A stretch of DNA of 64,000 bases from Comamonas sp. lk (GTDB lineage Bacteria; Pseudomonadota; Gammaproteobacteria; Burkholderiales; Burkholderiaceae_C): assembly GCF_900564145.1 (NCBI RefSeq), contig NZ_UOOB01000001.1, positions 62,001 through 126,000 on the forward strand. The letters are read 5' to 3'. Position 1 is the first letter of the stretch, and each line of letters opens with the position of its first letter. The translations under genes were made by a program, and so were the position numbers. The notes beneath the pieces were generated by a model. That model searched no databases. It saw only the letters and a program-made list of their open reading frames with translations, and had not been told where the DNA came from. Of this stretch, positions 36,613 through 46,200 are shown piece after piece.

Positions 36613-36613
36613 G

Positions 36614-36690
36614 CCCCCCTGAGCGGCTTTGCCGCTTCCCCCGAGGGGGACGGCATCTTCGCTGCGAGGCGGCTCTTGCTCGATGCCTCT
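36614..36690 (-). repeat. GC-rich two-hairpin dispersed repeat, copy 2
   Basis: The reverse complement reads AGAGGCATCGAGCAAGAGCC and onward, matching 1490-1568 with only a few differences over about 77 bp. It starts two bases beyond the pyk stop. Its two stems, CCCCC/GGGGG and GCGGC/GCCGC, are both conserved with copy 1. Confidence 0.78.
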
Positions 36691-36710
36691 GAGTTAAAGC
36701 ATGCCTCATC

Positions 36711-36757
36711 AAAAAAAGCTGCCAGCGCTTATCAATCAAGCGTTGGCAGCTTTTTTT
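36711..36757. terminator. Bidirectional terminator formed by an AT-rich repeat
   Basis: A near-perfect 19-20 bp stem, AAAAAAAGCTGCCAGCGCTT with AAGCGTTGGCAGCTTTTTTT, separates the convergent pyk and Bug genes. The stem core is the dispersed repeat described separately. Confidence 0.88.
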
Positions 36758-36778
36758 GATAGCAGCGCCAGGCGCTGC
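36711..36778 (+). repeat. AT-rich dispersed repeat, best copy
   Basis: AGCGCTT-ATCAATC-AAGCGTT is followed by GGCAGCTTTTTTTGATAGC. The same core occurs at 27380-27402 and 41412-41434, and degenerate forms at 34974, 58941 and 60820. Here it acts as the terminator stem. Confidence 0.7.
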
Positions 36779-36784
36779 TCTGCA

Positions 36785-37768
36785 TCAGTTCTCGATCTTG
36801 GCGAACTGGACAATCTTGCTGTACTTGGCGATTTCGGCATTGATGTACTTGCCGGCATCCACCTTGGGATCGGCCACCACGTTGCCGGTTTCTTCCATCT
36901 TCTTGCGGAACTCGGGCGAGGCCATGGTCTCGTCCAGTGCCTTCTTGAGCTTGGCGGCGATAGGTGCGGGCAGGCCCTTGGGTGCCATCATCGCAAACCA
37001 GCTGTTGATGTCCACATGCTTGAACTGGGGCAGTTCGGACAGAGCAGGAATATCGGGGGTGATGGCCGAGCGCTTGGCTTCGGTCGTACCCAGAGCCACC
37101 ACCTTGCCGGCCTTGATCTGGGGCAGACCGCTGGACAGCACAAACATGCCGAACTCGATGTTGTTGCCCACCAGATCGGTGGTCAGCGGTGCCACGCCCT
37201 TGTAAGGGACATGGGTCATGGCCAGCTTGCCCTGTTCCTTGATCAGCTCGCCGGCCAGGTGCAAGGCCGTGCCCACGCCGGAGCTGCCGTAGCTGAATTT
37301 CTCGGGGTTCTTGCTGACCAGGCTCACAAACTCGGCAGCGTTCTTCACGCCAGCCTTGTGCGAGGCCACCAGCACCATGGGCTGGGAGCCGACCAGACCG
37401 ATGGGAGTGAAGTCGCCGATGTTGTACTTCACGGCCTTGTTGATCAGCTTGGCAATGGCCAGCTCGTTGTTGGCGCCCACCATGATGGTGTAGCCGTCAG
37501 CGGCAGCCTTGGCCACTTTTTGCGCACCGATGGCACCACCGGCGCCGCCCACGTTTTCCACCACCACGGGCTGGCCCAGGCGGGTGGACAGGCCATCGGC
37601 CACCAGACGGCCCACCAGATCGGTGCTGCCGCCTGCGGGGTAGCCCACAACCATGGTGATGGCGCGGCTGGGGTAGTTGTCGGCCGCCAGCGCGGGCACG
37701 GCGGCAGAGGCAGCCAGCATCAGGCCTGCGGCCATGGCGGAGCGACGGGAGATTTTTGTGTTTTGCAT
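36785..37768 (-). CDS. Bug-family tripartite tricarboxylate receptor (second)
   Basis: This 327-residue periplasmic receptor has a signal peptide with an RR n-region (MQNTKISRRSAMAAGLMLAA) ending in ALAAD. The mature protein starts NYPSRAITMVVGYPAGGSTD, with GGAGGAIGAQKVAKAAADGY and MTHVPYKGVAPLTTDLVGNN, all Bug/TctC landmarks. A LysR gene lies 139 bp upstream on the same strand, probably its regulator. No membrane partners are in the window. Ligand unknown. Confidence 0.93.
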   Translation of the reverse strand: MQNTKISRRSAMAAGLMLAASAAVPALAADNYPSRAITMVVGYPAGGSTDLVGRLVADGLSTRLGQPVVVENVGGAGGAIGAQKVAKAAADGYTIMVGANNELAIAKLINKAVKYNIGDFTPIGLVGSQPMVLVASHKAGVKNAAEFVSLVSKNPEKFSYGSSGVGTALHLAGELIKEQGKLAMTHVPYKGVAPLTTDLVGNNIEFGMFVLSSGLPQIKAGKVVALGTTEAKRSAITPDIPALSELPQFKHVDINSWFAMMAPKGLPAPIAAKLKKALDETMASPEFRKKMEETGNVVADPKVDAGKYINAEIAKYSKIVQFAKIEN

Positions 37769-37907
37769 GGAGCTATTCCGAATCTGTATGACGCCGATTG
37801 TGCGAACACCGAGAAAGACATTTGGTGCCGATACAGCACGAACAGGTGCTGATTGGGCACTATAAAGGCGATGGACCGCTGTCCGGCAGGTCCAGAACCC
37901 GCATGCG

Positions 37908-38819
37908 CTAGCCGGGCTGGGTGATATCGCTCCAGAACTGCTCGGCCGCCGCACCCAGATGGCGCTTGGGCCGGTATAGCCGCACGTCGAAGTGCACGTC
38001 CAGGCTGCTGTCGCCCGCCAGGGCCAGACGGCCGGCCTGGCAATCGCGCTGCACCATGGACCAGGGCATCCAGGCCACGCCCAGGCCTTTGAGCACGTAC
38101 TCGTAATTGGCATCGGCCGAATCACATTCAATGCAGCGGCGCAGACGCGGCGTGAGCGGATTGTTGCTGAGGTAATCCTCCACCAGCCGCCCCAGGGCCA
38201 TGCTGCGCGAGAACGCCAGATAAGGCACCGCGCTGGCCCCCGGCTGCTGGCTGCCGGCCAGATGGAACAGCGCCCGGCCGTCGGCATCGGCCCGCGCCAC
38301 CGGCACCAGCTTGTCGTGCGCCACGGTGAGATAGCTGAACTGGCGGCCGTCCAGCCGCACGGCAATGGCCGCATGGTGGTAGAGCAGGGAAAAGCTCACC
38401 TCCCCGCGCTGCAGCATGGCCACGGCTTCATCCAGCGTGCGGGTGATGACGCGCATCTGCGCCGTCTGCAGCACCGCGCTGTAGCGGGCCAACCAGTCCG
38501 CCACGATGGTGCGTGCCAGCGTGCGGCCTGTGACCAGGGTGATCACATGGGCTTGGCGCCCGGCCACGGCCTGCAGCTCGTCGTGCGACTGGGCCAGCAT
38601 GCGCACCATCTGCTCGGCGGTATCGCGAAAGGCCTCGCCCGCAGGCGTCAGGCGCACGGCGCCGCTGCCCGGCTCGATCAGCGCCGTGCCCGCCCAGGCC
38701 TCCAGCGCACGGATGCGGCGGCCAAAAGCCGGATGGGTGACATGGCGCAGCTCTGCCGCACGGGTGAAGCTGCGCTCCTGGGCCAGGAGCAAAAAGTCTT
38801 CCAGCCATTTGCCTTGCAT
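37908..38819 (-). CDS. LysR-type transcriptional regulator
   Basis: This 303-residue LysR regulator has its HTH at residues 1-60 (WLEDFLLLAQERSFTRAAEL, then PAFGRRIRALEAWAGTALIE). The HTH departs somewhat from the common S-Q-P-A-L-S pattern, reading THPAFGRRIRALE, which places it in the less usual branch with a phenylalanine at that spot. The effector domain ends in HFDVRLYRPKRHLGAAAEQF. It lies upstream of the Bug receptor and 18 bp behind pyrF. Probable control of the receptor gene is inference. Confidence 0.9.
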   Translation of the reverse strand: MQGKWLEDFLLLAQERSFTRAAELRHVTHPAFGRRIRALEAWAGTALIEPGSGAVRLTPAGEAFRDTAEQMVRMLAQSHDELQAVAGRQAHVITLVTGRTLARTIVADWLARYSAVLQTAQMRVITRTLDEAVAMLQRGEVSFSLLYHHAAIAVRLDGRQFSYLTVAHDKLVPVARADADGRALFHLAGSQQPGASAVPYLAFSRSMALGRLVEDYLSNNPLTPRLRRCIECDSADANYEYVLKGLGVAWMPWSMVQRDCQAGRLALAGDSSLDVHFDVRLYRPKRHLGAAAEQFWSDITQPG

Positions 38820-38837
38820 GGCCAGCGACCCGGTCCG

Positions 38838-39665
38838 TCAGGCCTTGGCGGCCGCTTGCAGCATGGCACGCGTGGCCATGGCGGCCTGACGAGCCGCCGC
38901 AGCAAAGTCGTCACCCTGTGAGGCGTACAGAATGGCGCGCGAGGAATTGATGATGATGGGGCCGCCGCCGATGCGGGCCGCCTTCACCGTCGCCACGGCA
39001 TCGCCGCCCTGGGCGCCCACGCCGGGAATCAGCAGGGGCAGCGTGGGGGCCACGGCGCGCACGCGCTCGATCTCGTGCGGGCGGGTGGCGCCCACCACCA
39101 GACCCAGCTGGCCGTTGGTATTCCACGGGCCCTGAGCCAGCTTGGCCACATGTTCGAACATCTGGGGGTTGCCGGGCACATCGGCCAGGGTTTGCGCCTG
39201 CAGATCGTCACCGCCGGGGTTGGAGGTGCGGCACAGCAGGAAAGCGCCCTTGCCTTCGTACTTCAGATAAGGCGTGATCGAGTCAAAGCCCATGAAGGGC
39301 GACAGGGTCACGGCGTCGGCGCCGTAGCGCTCAAAAGCTTCCTTGGCGTACTGCTCGGCAGTGGAGCCGATGTCGCCGCGCTTGGCATCCAGAATCACCG
39401 GCACATGAGGTGCCACGCGGCGCATATGCGCCATCAGCTTTTCCAGCTGGTCTTCGGCGCGGTGGGCGGCAAAGTAGGCAATCTGGGGCTTGAAGCTGTT
39501 CACCAGATCATGGGTGGCATCGACAATGGCCGCGCAAAACTCGTAGATCCTGGAGGCGTCGCCCTGCATGGCACCGGGAAAGCGGCTGGGTTCGGGGTCC
39601 AGACCCACGCAAAGCATGGATTCGTTGCGCGTGGACGCGTCGCGCAGCATGTCGAGGAAAGTCAT
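38838..39665 (-). CDS. pyrF: Orotidine-5'-phosphate decarboxylase
   Basis: PyrF (275 residues) makes UMP in pyrimidine synthesis. It belongs to the longer type-2 form: [20 protein letters not shown], then [14 protein letters not shown]. The catalytic array is in [19 protein letters not shown] (Asp-Lys-Asp pattern). [16 protein letters not shown] and [10 protein letters not shown] bind phosphate. The ATG at 39665 matches family starts. It is divergent from an EamA gene, with a GC-rich repeat in between. Confidence 0.96.
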   Translation of the reverse strand: MTFLDMLRDASTRNESMLCVGLDPEPSRFPGAMQGDASRIYEFCAAIVDATHDLVNSFKPQIAYFAAHRAEDQLEKLMAHMRRVAPHVPVILDAKRGDIGSTAEQYAKEAFERYGADAVTLSPFMGFDSITPYLKYEGKGAFLLCRTSNPGGDDLQAQTLADVPGNPQMFEHVAKLAQGPWNTNGQLGLVVGATRPHEIERVRAVAPTLPLLIPGVGAQGGDAVATVKAARIGGGPIIINSSRAILYASQGDDFAAAARQAAMATRAMLQAAAKA

Positions 39666-39780
39666 GAGGGGCGATTTTAATTGTTCGCCTCTTCCAAGAC
39701 CTGCTGCAGGTCTTGCGACAGGCCTTAAAGCAGGCATGTCCCAGCAAAGAGACACCGAGGAAGGGCCGTCCCGCACCGAT

Positions 39781-39840
39781 GGTGTCGTCCCCCTCCCGCA
39801 AAGCGAGAGAGGGGGAAGCGGCGAAGCCGCTCAGGGGGAG
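39781..39840 (+). repeat. GC-rich two-hairpin dispersed repeat, copy 3 (partial)
   Basis: This copy covers the second half of the element (GTCGTCCCCCTC, then GGGGGAAGCGGCGAAGCCGC) and ends in CAGGGGG, as in copies 1 and 2. The first stem is longer here, CCCCCTC...GAGGGGG. It lies just upstream of the EamA start. Confidence 0.7.
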
Positions 39841-39854
39841 ATAATTCATCTCTT

Positions 39855-40733
39855 ATGCCTTCGTTCACCCCCAAACAACTTGTACTTCTTGTCGCACTCA
39901 CCCTCGTCTGGGGCCTGAACTGGCCGGTGATGAAGCTGGGCGTACAGCACTTTCCGCCCCTGTCCTTTCGCATGGTCAGCATGTGGATCGGCCTGCCCAT
40001 ACTTGCATTGTTTGTCGCCACCAAAGGCCTGCCGCTGACGATTCCGCGCAGCTACTGGGGCCAGCTGGCCAAGCTCACGCTGTTCAATATGGTGCTCTGG
40101 CACTGCCTGATCATCATCGCCATTCCCACGCTCTCCAGCGGTCGGGCGGCCATTCTGGGCTATACCATGCCCATTTTTTCAGCCGTCTTTGGCAGCCTGT
40201 TCTTCAAGGACAAGCTGAGCCTGCGGGCCTGGGCCGGCGTGGGTGCGGCCTTTCTGGGCGTCTTGCTGCTGCTGTGGCACGAGGTGGGAGCGCTGGGCAG
40301 CAAGCCTCTGGGCGTCATCCTCATGCTGATCGCCGCCGCCGGCTGGGCCTGGGGCACCCAGCTGCTGCGCCGCGCCGAAGCACCCGTGCCGCTGATGACG
40401 CTGTCGCTGTGGATGGTGGCCATCACCACCGTGGTGCTCACCGTGCTGGCCTTTGTCTTTGAACGAAAACAATGGCATGCCCCCGACCAGAGCGCGCTGG
40501 CTGCTATCGCTTTCAATGGCGTCCTGGTGCTGGGCTTTGCCCAGGCCGTGTGGTTTTACCTGGCCCGCAGCCTGCCGCCCGTGGCCTCCACCCTGAGCGT
40601 GATGATGATTCCCGTGCTGGGCGTCTTCGTCGGCGCCTGGTGGCTGGGCGAAGTGCTGCACTGGCAAGACTGGACGGCGGTCTGTCTGATGGTGGTGGCG
40701 ATTGCGTCGGTGCTGTGGCCTAGCAAGTCCTAG
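39855..40733 (+). CDS. DMT superfamily (EamA) transporter
   Basis: This 292-residue inner-membrane protein has ten hydrophobic helices in two EamA repeats. It starts MPSFTPKQLVLLVALTLVWG, and LVWGLNWPVMKLGVQHFPPL is the first-helix signature. It ends in VGAWWLGEVLHWQDWTAV, the usual tail of the second repeat. It resembles exporters of amino acids or purines, but the substrate is not inferable. Its stop lies one base from the stop of the convergent DHFR-like gene. Confidence 0.9.
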   Translation: MPSFTPKQLVLLVALTLVWGLNWPVMKLGVQHFPPLSFRMVSMWIGLPILALFVATKGLPLTIPRSYWGQLAKLTLFNMVLWHCLIIIAIPTLSSGRAAILGYTMPIFSAVFGSLFFKDKLSLRAWAGVGAAFLGVLLLLWHEVGALGSKPLGVILMLIAAAGWAWGTQLLRRAEAPVPLMTLSLWMVAITTVVLTVLAFVFERKQWHAPDQSALAAIAFNGVLVLGFAQAVWFYLARSLPPVASTLSVMMIPVLGVFVGAWWLGEVLHWQDWTAVCLMVVAIASVLWPSKS

Positions 40734-40734
40734 T

Positions 40735-41304
40735 TCACAACGCGTCCGGCGCTGCCTTGCACACCGCATAGCGCAGCTCGGCCATGCCGGAGCCCATTTG
40801 CCGGACCGACTGCAATTGCAGCACCGGGCTCAGCACTCTGCGGGGGAATAGCGGCTTTCCCTTGCCCAGAGTGGCCGAGCCTATCTGGACGATGATCTCG
40901 TCAAGCAGACCGGCATCATGGAACTGCCCCGCCAGATCGCCGCCGCCCACAACCCAGATATTCCGGCCGCCGGCCGCCGCCTGCATCTGCGTAAACACCG
41001 GACGCACGTCGCCGCTGACAAAACACACATCCGCGCCTTCGATCAAGGGCAGCTGGCGGCTGGAGAAAACCCAGGTCGGCTGCGAATAAGGCCAGGCCGC
41101 TCCGGTCTCCTTCAACACCGCCTCGGCGTTGCGGGCCATCCACTCATAGGTGGAGGAGCCCATGGCCAGGGCACCCACTTCGGCGATGAAATCCGGATAG
41201 CTGGACTGGGCCAGACTGCCCAGGGGGAAAAGCCAATCGATGGAATCGTCTTCTGTCGCGAGAAAGCCATCGAGGCTGGTGGCGGTGTAGTACTGGCTTG
41301 GCAT
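40735..41304 (-). CDS. Dihydrofolate reductase-like (RibD C-terminal) protein
   Basis: This 189-residue protein belongs to the RibD C-terminal/DHFR-like reductase family. It starts MPSQYYTATSLDGFLATEDD; the stretch GRNIWVVGGGDLAGQFHDAG is the NADPH-binding GGG loop, and LLDEIIVQIGSATLGKGKPL follows. It is not folA, which is shorter in pattern. Many relatives are predicted oxidoreductases of unknown substrate. It is convergent, one base apart, with the EamA gene. Confidence 0.88.
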   Translation of the reverse strand: MPSQYYTATSLDGFLATEDDSIDWLFPLGSLAQSSYPDFIAEVGALAMGSSTYEWMARNAEAVLKETGAAWPYSQPTWVFSSRQLPLIEGADVCFVSGDVRPVFTQMQAAAGGRNIWVVGGGDLAGQFHDAGLLDEIIVQIGSATLGKGKPLFPRRVLSPVLQLQSVRQMGSGMAELRYAVCKAAPDAL

Positions 41305-41364
41305 GGTGCTGCGTAGTTTGCCTTGGTGGTGCGCCTCTGCCAATCCAAGCAGCCATCAAAAACA

Positions 41365-41395
41365 AAGGCCTGCCGGGGCGAACCCGGCAGGCCTT
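41365..41395. terminator. Terminator after pgk
   Basis: A 13-bp stem, AAGGCCTGCCGGG/CCCGGCAGGCCTT, with loop GCGAA. On the minus strand it runs into TTTGTTTTTG, so it ends pgk transcripts. It lies about 50 bp beyond the pgk stop. Confidence 0.88.
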
Positions 41396-41400
41396 CAGAT

Positions 41401-41437
41401 TTCATAGCAATCAGCGCTTACTCAACAAGCGCTTCAG
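41401..41437 (+). repeat. AT-rich dispersed repeat copy near pgk
   Basis: AGCGCTT-ACTCAAC-AAGCGCT is a perfect 7-bp inverted repeat with the same spacing as the copy at 36711. It lies between the pgk stop and its terminator. Confidence 0.65.
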
Positions 41438-41448
41438 CCCGAAACTAC

Positions 41449-42642
41449 TCAGGCGTTGGCGCGCTTTTCCAGAATTTCAAAGGCGGGCAAGGTCTTGCCT
41501 TCCAGCACTTCCAGGAAAGCGCCGCCGCCGGTGGAGATATAGCCTACCTGGTCTTCGATGCCGTACTTGGCAATGGCGGCCAGGGTGTCGCCACCGCCGG
41601 CAATGCTGAAGGCCGGCGATTCGGCAATCGCTTCGGCGATGACCTTGGTGCCGTTGGCAAACTGCTCGAACTCGAACACGCCCACAGGGCCGTTCCAGAC
41701 AATGGTGCCGGCCTTCTTGAGCTGGGCGGCCAGCTTGGCGGCAGTTTCCGGGCCGATGTCCAGAATCATGTCGTCGTCAGCCACTTCGGTGGCTTTCTTG
41801 ACGGTGGCCACGGCATCGGCGGCAAAGGTCTTGGCAGTGACCACGTCGGTAGGAATGGGCACTTCGGCGCCACGGGCGGCCATGGCGGCAATCACGGCCT
41901 TGGCCTGGTCCAGCAGATCGGGTTCGGCCAGCGACTTGCCGATCTTCAGGCCGGCAGCCAGCATGAAGGTGTTGGCAATGCCGCCGCCCACGATGAGCTG
42001 GTCCACCTTGTCGGCCAGGCTGGTCAGAATGGTCAGCTTGGTGGAGACCTTGGAGCCGGCCACGATGGCGGCCAGCGGACGGGCGGGAGCGGCCAGGGCC
42101 TTGTTCAGGGCGTCGATTTCGGCCGACAGCAGCGGGCCGGCGCAGGCCACGGGCGCGTACTCGGCAATGCCGTAGGTCGTGCCTTCGGCGCGGTGAGCCG
42201 TGCCAAAAGCGTCGTTCACGAAGATATCGCAGAGCTTGGCCAGCTTCTGGGCCAGCTCGGGCTTGTTCTTCTTCTCACCCACGTTGACGCGGCAGTTTTC
42301 CAGCAGCACGACCTGGCCGGGAGCGACTTCCACGCCGTCCACCCAGTTGGCCACCAGGGGCACGTCGCGGCCCAGCAGCTCGGACAGGCGCTTGGCCACG
42401 GGAGCGAGCGAGTCGGCGGACTTGAATTCACCTTCAGTGGGACGACCCAGGTGGCTGGTCACCATCACGGCGGCGCCGGCCTTCAGTGCCATCTCGATGG
42501 CAGGCACCGAGGCGCGCACGCGGGTGTCTTCGGTGATTTCACCGGCGTCGTTCAGAGGAACGTTCAGGTCGGCACGGATGAAAACGCGTTGGCCCTGGGC
42601 TTTGCCTTGGGCGCACAGATCGGAGAAACGGATGATGTTCAT
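41449..42642 (-). CDS. pgk: Phosphoglycerate kinase
   Basis: Pgk (397 residues) transfers phosphate between 1,3-bisphosphoglycerate and ADP. It starts [20 protein letters not shown], followed by [34 protein letters not shown] and the C-terminal [16 protein letters not shown] are signatures. The ATG at 42642 gives the normal length. It is transcribed alone, whereas relatives often have pgk next to pyk or fba. Confidence 0.97.
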   Translation of the reverse strand: MNIIRFSDLCAQGKAQGQRVFIRADLNVPLNDAGEITEDTRVRASVPAIEMALKAGAAVMVTSHLGRPTEGEFKSADSLAPVAKRLSELLGRDVPLVANWVDGVEVAPGQVVLLENCRVNVGEKKNKPELAQKLAKLCDIFVNDAFGTAHRAEGTTYGIAEYAPVACAGPLLSAEIDALNKALAAPARPLAAIVAGSKVSTKLTILTSLADKVDQLIVGGGIANTFMLAAGLKIGKSLAEPDLLDQAKAVIAAMAARGAEVPIPTDVVTAKTFAADAVATVKKATEVADDDMILDIGPETAAKLAAQLKKAGTIVWNGPVGVFEFEQFANGTKVIAEAIAESPAFSIAGGGDTLAAIAKYGIEDQVGYISTGGGAFLEVLEGKTLPAFEILEKRANA

Positions 42643-42864
42643 GCAGCAAAAAAGCGACCCACAGAGTCGCCCGTACAAAGGTTGGAAAAGCGAAGAATTG
42701 GGCACATTTTAGGGCCCTCGCCTCCATCCAGGTGCACGGCCTGCCGCTTACTCGACTCAAAATCAGGAGCATCATCCATAGGTGGTAACTGGGTTTCAGA
42801 CCCACACACCTTGAAAATCAGCAAAAACAGGAGCGCAACACTCCTGTCATCGCTAGCGCTGAGG

Positions 42865-43197
42865 CTACCAGCCCAAACCTATATGCAGCGGCAAATAGAT
42901 CGCCATGCCCAAAGCAATGGTGCCCAGGATGCTGCGCTTGTAAAAAAAGTACAGCACCGCAGCGGCCAATGCCGGCAGCCGCGCATCGGCCAGGGTGCGG
43001 ATCAGCTCGCCGTTGCTCATCACGATCTCGGGCGCGATCACCGCCGCCAGAGCCGCCAGCGGCGCGTATTTGAGCCCACGCTTGAGCCAGTAGGGCAGCG
43101 GGATCTCATTCTTGGGGATCAGAAAGAAGGCGCGGGTGATGAGGGTGATCAGCGCCAGCCCTATGCAGGCGATCACGATCCAGAAGTTGCTCATCAT
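42865..43197 (-). CDS. azlD: AzlD family branched-chain amino acid exporter subunit
   Basis: This 110-residue membrane protein, with about four helices, is AzlD. It starts [20 protein letters not shown] and contains TRAFFLIPKNEIPLPYWLKR, the family signature. With AzlC it forms an exporter of branched-chain amino acids or related compounds. Its start overlaps the azlC stop by four bases (43194-43197), showing translational coupling. Confidence 0.93.
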   Translation of the reverse strand: MMSNFWIVIACIGLALITLITRAFFLIPKNEIPLPYWLKRGLKYAPLAALAAVIAPEIVMSNGELIRTLADARLPALAAAVLYFFYKRSILGTIALGMAIYLPLHIGLGW

Positions 43198-43964
43198 GGC
43201 TGCTCTCCCTTGCGCTCGACGGCGGGCAATTGCTGGGCCTGCTTTTGCAGCTGTTCGGCCATCAGGCCTGCGGCCACGGCAGCGGCAATCGCCACCAGGA
43301 TGTTGAGCTTGAGCGGCAACGCAAACGCGGCCACCGCTGCCGTGCAGGCCACGATGGACGCCACCCAGGTGGCGCGGTCGTTGAGCATGGACAGCAACAC
43401 GCCCAGCAGTGCCAGCACCCCGGCAAAGCCCAGACCCCAGGACAGCGGGATCTGGTCGGCCAGGAAAATGCCCAGCGTGGATGGAATCTGCCAGGCCAGC
43501 CAGTTGGTCAGCGACGCGCCCCAGAAATAAGGCACTTGCTCCGCCTGCGGCTTGGCTTCGGGGTAGCGGCGCATGAAGTTCACAAAGATCACATCGCCGC
43601 TGAAATAGGCTATGCCCAGGCGGTGGCGCAGACTCAGATGCTCGAAATAGCTGCGCCACATGCTCGACAGGATCACAAAGCGCAGATTCACGCAAATGGC
43701 GGTGAACCACACCACCCACAGCGGCGCGCCCACGGCCATCAGCGGCAACACCGCCAGCTGGGCGCTGCCCGCATAGACGGTCAAGCCCATGAACAGCGCC
43801 AGGGGCACGGACAGGCCACTTTTGACCATGGCCACGCCGGTGACCAGACCCCAGGCGGCAATGCCCAGGGCCGTGCCCGCCATCTCGCGCGAGCCGACCC
43901 AGAAAAATGGGTCTTTGACTATGGATCTGGCCCGCTGGCCCAGAGTGAGGGCTGCTAAGTTCAT
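43194..43964 (-). CDS. azlC: AzlC family branched-chain amino acid exporter subunit
   Basis: This 256-residue membrane protein is AzlC, the large subunit of the AzlCD exporter. It has about seven helices. Landmarks are [40 protein letters not shown], and [20 protein letters not shown]. The start ATG overlaps the fmt stop (43961-43964), so the gene is translated with fmt. In E. coli the similar YgaZH pair exports valine; the substrate here is likely similar by family only. Confidence 0.93.
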   Translation of the reverse strand: MNLAALTLGQRARSIVKDPFFWVGSREMAGTALGIAAWGLVTGVAMVKSGLSVPLALFMGLTVYAGSAQLAVLPLMAVGAPLWVVWFTAICVNLRFVILSSMWRSYFEHLSLRHRLGIAYFSGDVIFVNFMRRYPEAKPQAEQVPYFWGASLTNWLAWQIPSTLGIFLADQIPLSWGLGFAGVLALLGVLLSMLNDRATWVASIVACTAAVAAFALPLKLNILVAIAAAVAAGLMAEQLQKQAQQLPAVERKGEQP

Positions 43965-44920
43965 GCTGCGGCCGAGCCCAGCACCGCACCCGCAGGCAAT
44001 TCAAAGCCCCGCAAAAAGTCGCCAGCCGCCAGGCGCTTGCCGCCGGCACGCTGCAGCAGCGTCATATTGAGCACGCCGCTGCCGCAAGCCACACGCACGC
44101 CCTGGGCGTCGGCCGAAAGCACGGTGCCGGCTGCGCCGCTGCCCTCTTCGGCCCGGGCTTCCCAGACCTTGATGGCTTCGCTGCCCAGGCTGGTGGCTCC
44201 GCCGGGAAAGGGGTTGAAGGCGCGCAGGCGGCGAGCGATCAGCTCGGCGCTCTCGCTCCAGTCGATCAGACTCTCGGCCTTTTCAATCTTGTGAGCGTAA
44301 GTCACGCCTTCGGCGGGCTGGGGCGTACGGTTCAGGCCACCGCAGGCAGCCAGCTCCAGCGCCTCCACAATCAGGCGGCCACCGAGTTCGGCCAGCTTGT
44401 CATGCAGGCTGGCCGTGGTGTCGTCGGCCGCAATCGGCAGGCGCTCGATCAGGCACATATCGCCGGTATCCAGGCCTGCGTCCATCTGCATGATGGTGAC
44501 GCCGGTTTCGGCATCGCCGGCTTCGATCGCCCGGTGAATAGGGGCTGCGCCGCGCCAGCGGGGCAGCAGGCTGGCGTGAATGTTCAGACAGCCCAGACGC
44601 GGCGTATCCAGCACCCATTGCGGCAGGATCAGGCCATAGGCGGCCACCACCATCACATCGGCCTGGGCCGCATCGATGGCGGCCTTGGCCGCTGCGGCTT
44701 CTTCAGGGTATTTGCCGTCCAGGCGCAAGCTCATGGGCTGGGACACGGCAATGCCGTGCTCGAGCGCGCATTGCTTGACGGGCGAAGCCTGCAGCTTCAT
44801 GCCACGGCCCGCAGGGCGGTCGGGCTGGGTCAGCACCAAAGGGACTTCAAAACCTGCGGCCAGCAGGCGTTCCAGGGCGACACGCGCAAATTCGGGCGTG
44901 CCCGCAAAAATGACTTTCAT
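43961..44920 (-). CDS. fmt: Methionyl-tRNA formyltransferase
   Basis: Fmt (319 residues) formylates initiator Met-tRNA. It starts [20 protein letters not shown]. The catalytic set is visible: [18 protein letters not shown] with its His, and [14 protein letters not shown] with the Asp. The C-terminal OB-like domain begins about residue 205. The ATG at 44920 matches family starts; a GTG at 44929 is an alternative. It follows def with one lipoprotein gene between, and is overlapped by azlC. Confidence 0.97.
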   Translation of the reverse strand: MKVIFAGTPEFARVALERLLAAGFEVPLVLTQPDRPAGRGMKLQASPVKQCALEHGIAVSQPMSLRLDGKYPEEAAAAKAAIDAAQADVMVVAAYGLILPQWVLDTPRLGCLNIHASLLPRWRGAAPIHRAIEAGDAETGVTIMQMDAGLDTGDMCLIERLPIAADDTTASLHDKLAELGGRLIVEALELAACGGLNRTPQPAEGVTYAHKIEKAESLIDWSESAELIARRLRAFNPFPGGATSLGSEAIKVWEARAEEGSGAAGTVLSADAQGVRVACGSGVLNMTLLQRAGGKRLAAGDFLRGFELPAGAVLGSAAA

Positions 44921-44962
44921 GGGACTCACAGATAAATAGGGGCTGCCGCGCAGCGCGGCAAA

Positions 44963-45466
44963 TCAGCGATGCGGCTCGCGGATGTACATGGCCTCGTCGG
45001 TAAACATGGTTTTGCGCACCACGCCCGCCGGGTCAATATGCACATGAGCACGCCGAGGAAAACCATTGTCCAGAAAACGGTAGGTCCAGATGTCGCCTTG
45101 GAAGCTGTAAACCCTCTCGACTTGCGCGGGAGGGCCAAACGTCTTGCGCACGCTGTCTCGCGTGTCCACGCCATTTCTGAGCGCAAAGAAGTGGGCCGTA
45201 TCCAGTACCTGGTCGACGCGCACCAGTTGCTGGCGGGCGTCGAAATCCATGTGATAGACCTGCTGACCGGCAGGCTGGCGGCTGTAGACCAGACGGGTGC
45301 CGCCATCGGGCAAGGGCAGAACCTCGGTGGGCTTGCCCATGCCTTTTTCCACCTCGGCACGGGGCATGCCGGGCTTTTGCCACTCGGGCACCATGCAGCC
45401 CGCCAGCCCCACCACCAGCGCCAGCAGGCTGGCGAGCATCAAGGTGCGTGTGAGGGTGATGGACAT
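44963..45466 (-). CDS. BamE/OmlA-like lipoprotein
   Basis: This 167-residue protein has a lipoprotein signal (LALVVGLAGC). The mature part contains the BamE-type motif twice: PGMPRAEVEKGMGKPTEVL near residue 32, and TRDSVRKTFGPPAQVERVYS followed by GDIWTYRFLDNGF near residue 105. It is therefore a likely tandem SmpA/OmlA-like domain protein, distinct from bamE at 19266. CGGGAG lies just before the ATG. It sits between def and fmt in one operon. Function unknown; outer-membrane assembly is a guess by fold only. Confidence 0.82.
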   Translation of the reverse strand: MSITLTRTLMLASLLALVVGLAGCMVPEWQKPGMPRAEVEKGMGKPTEVLPLPDGGTRLVYSRQPAGQQVYHMDFDARQQLVRVDQVLDTAHFFALRNGVDTRDSVRKTFGPPAQVERVYSFQGDIWTYRFLDNGFPRRAHVHIDPAGVVRKTMFTDEAMYIREPHR

Positions 45467-45483
45467 GGTGAACTCCCGGGCTA

Positions 45484-45996
45484 TCAGCCTCTGTCTGCCA
45501 GCTTCTGGGCCTTGACCAGCTTGGTCTTGATGCGGTTGCGCTTCAGGGGCGAGAGGTATTCCACAAACACCTTGCCCATGAGGTGGTCCATCTCGTGCTG
45601 CATGCAGATGGCCAGCATGCCTTCGCCTTCGATCTCGCGGCTGTTGCCGTTTTCATCGAGGGCCTTGACCTTGACGGCCACGGAACGCTCCACGCCGTCA
45701 TAGATACCGGGCACGGACAGGCAGCCTTCTTCGCCCAGCTGCGTTTCCTCGCTGGCCCAGACGATTTCCGGGTTGATCAGCACCAGCGGCTCATTGCGCT
45801 CTTCGGAAACGTCAATCACCACCACTCGCTCATGCACATCGACCTGCGTGGCGGCCAGGCCAATGCCCTGGGCGTCGTACATGGTGTCCAGCATGTCTTT
45901 CACCAAGGTCTGGATGCGCTCATCCACTTGAGCCACAGGCTTGGCAACCTTGTGCAGACGGGGATCGGGAAAGCAGAGAATGGGAAGAATGGCCAT
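45484..45996 (-). CDS. def: Peptide deformylase
   Basis: Def (170 residues) removes the formyl group from new proteins. All three motifs are present: [18 protein letters not shown], then [12 protein letters not shown] with the metal Cys, and [17 protein letters not shown] with the HEMDH metal site. Length matches E. coli Def. It starts the operon def-lipoprotein-fmt-azlC-azlD and is divergent from the LysM-dprA unit, a layout close to that of many proteobacteria. Confidence 0.97.
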   Translation of the reverse strand: MAILPILCFPDPRLHKVAKPVAQVDERIQTLVKDMLDTMYDAQGIGLAATQVDVHERVVVIDVSEERNEPLVLINPEIVWASEETQLGEEGCLSVPGIYDGVERSVAVKVKALDENGNSREIEGEGMLAICMQHEMDHLMGKVFVEYLSPLKRNRIKTKLVKAQKLADRG

Positions 45997-46200
45997 GGCA
46001 AGTCGGTAAATGTGTCGTTATTGTCCCTACTTTTGCGGCGAAATGCTTTGCGCAATACCAATAAGCGTTGATCGATCAAGGCCTTGCATCGAGAATTTGC
46101 GCTGATTTGTAAGACTTGTGTGGTCAGTTGTGCCAAGATCAGCCACACCACAGCGACGTGAGGGACGCTGTCGAAAATGACGCCCGTCAGAAGGACTTTC

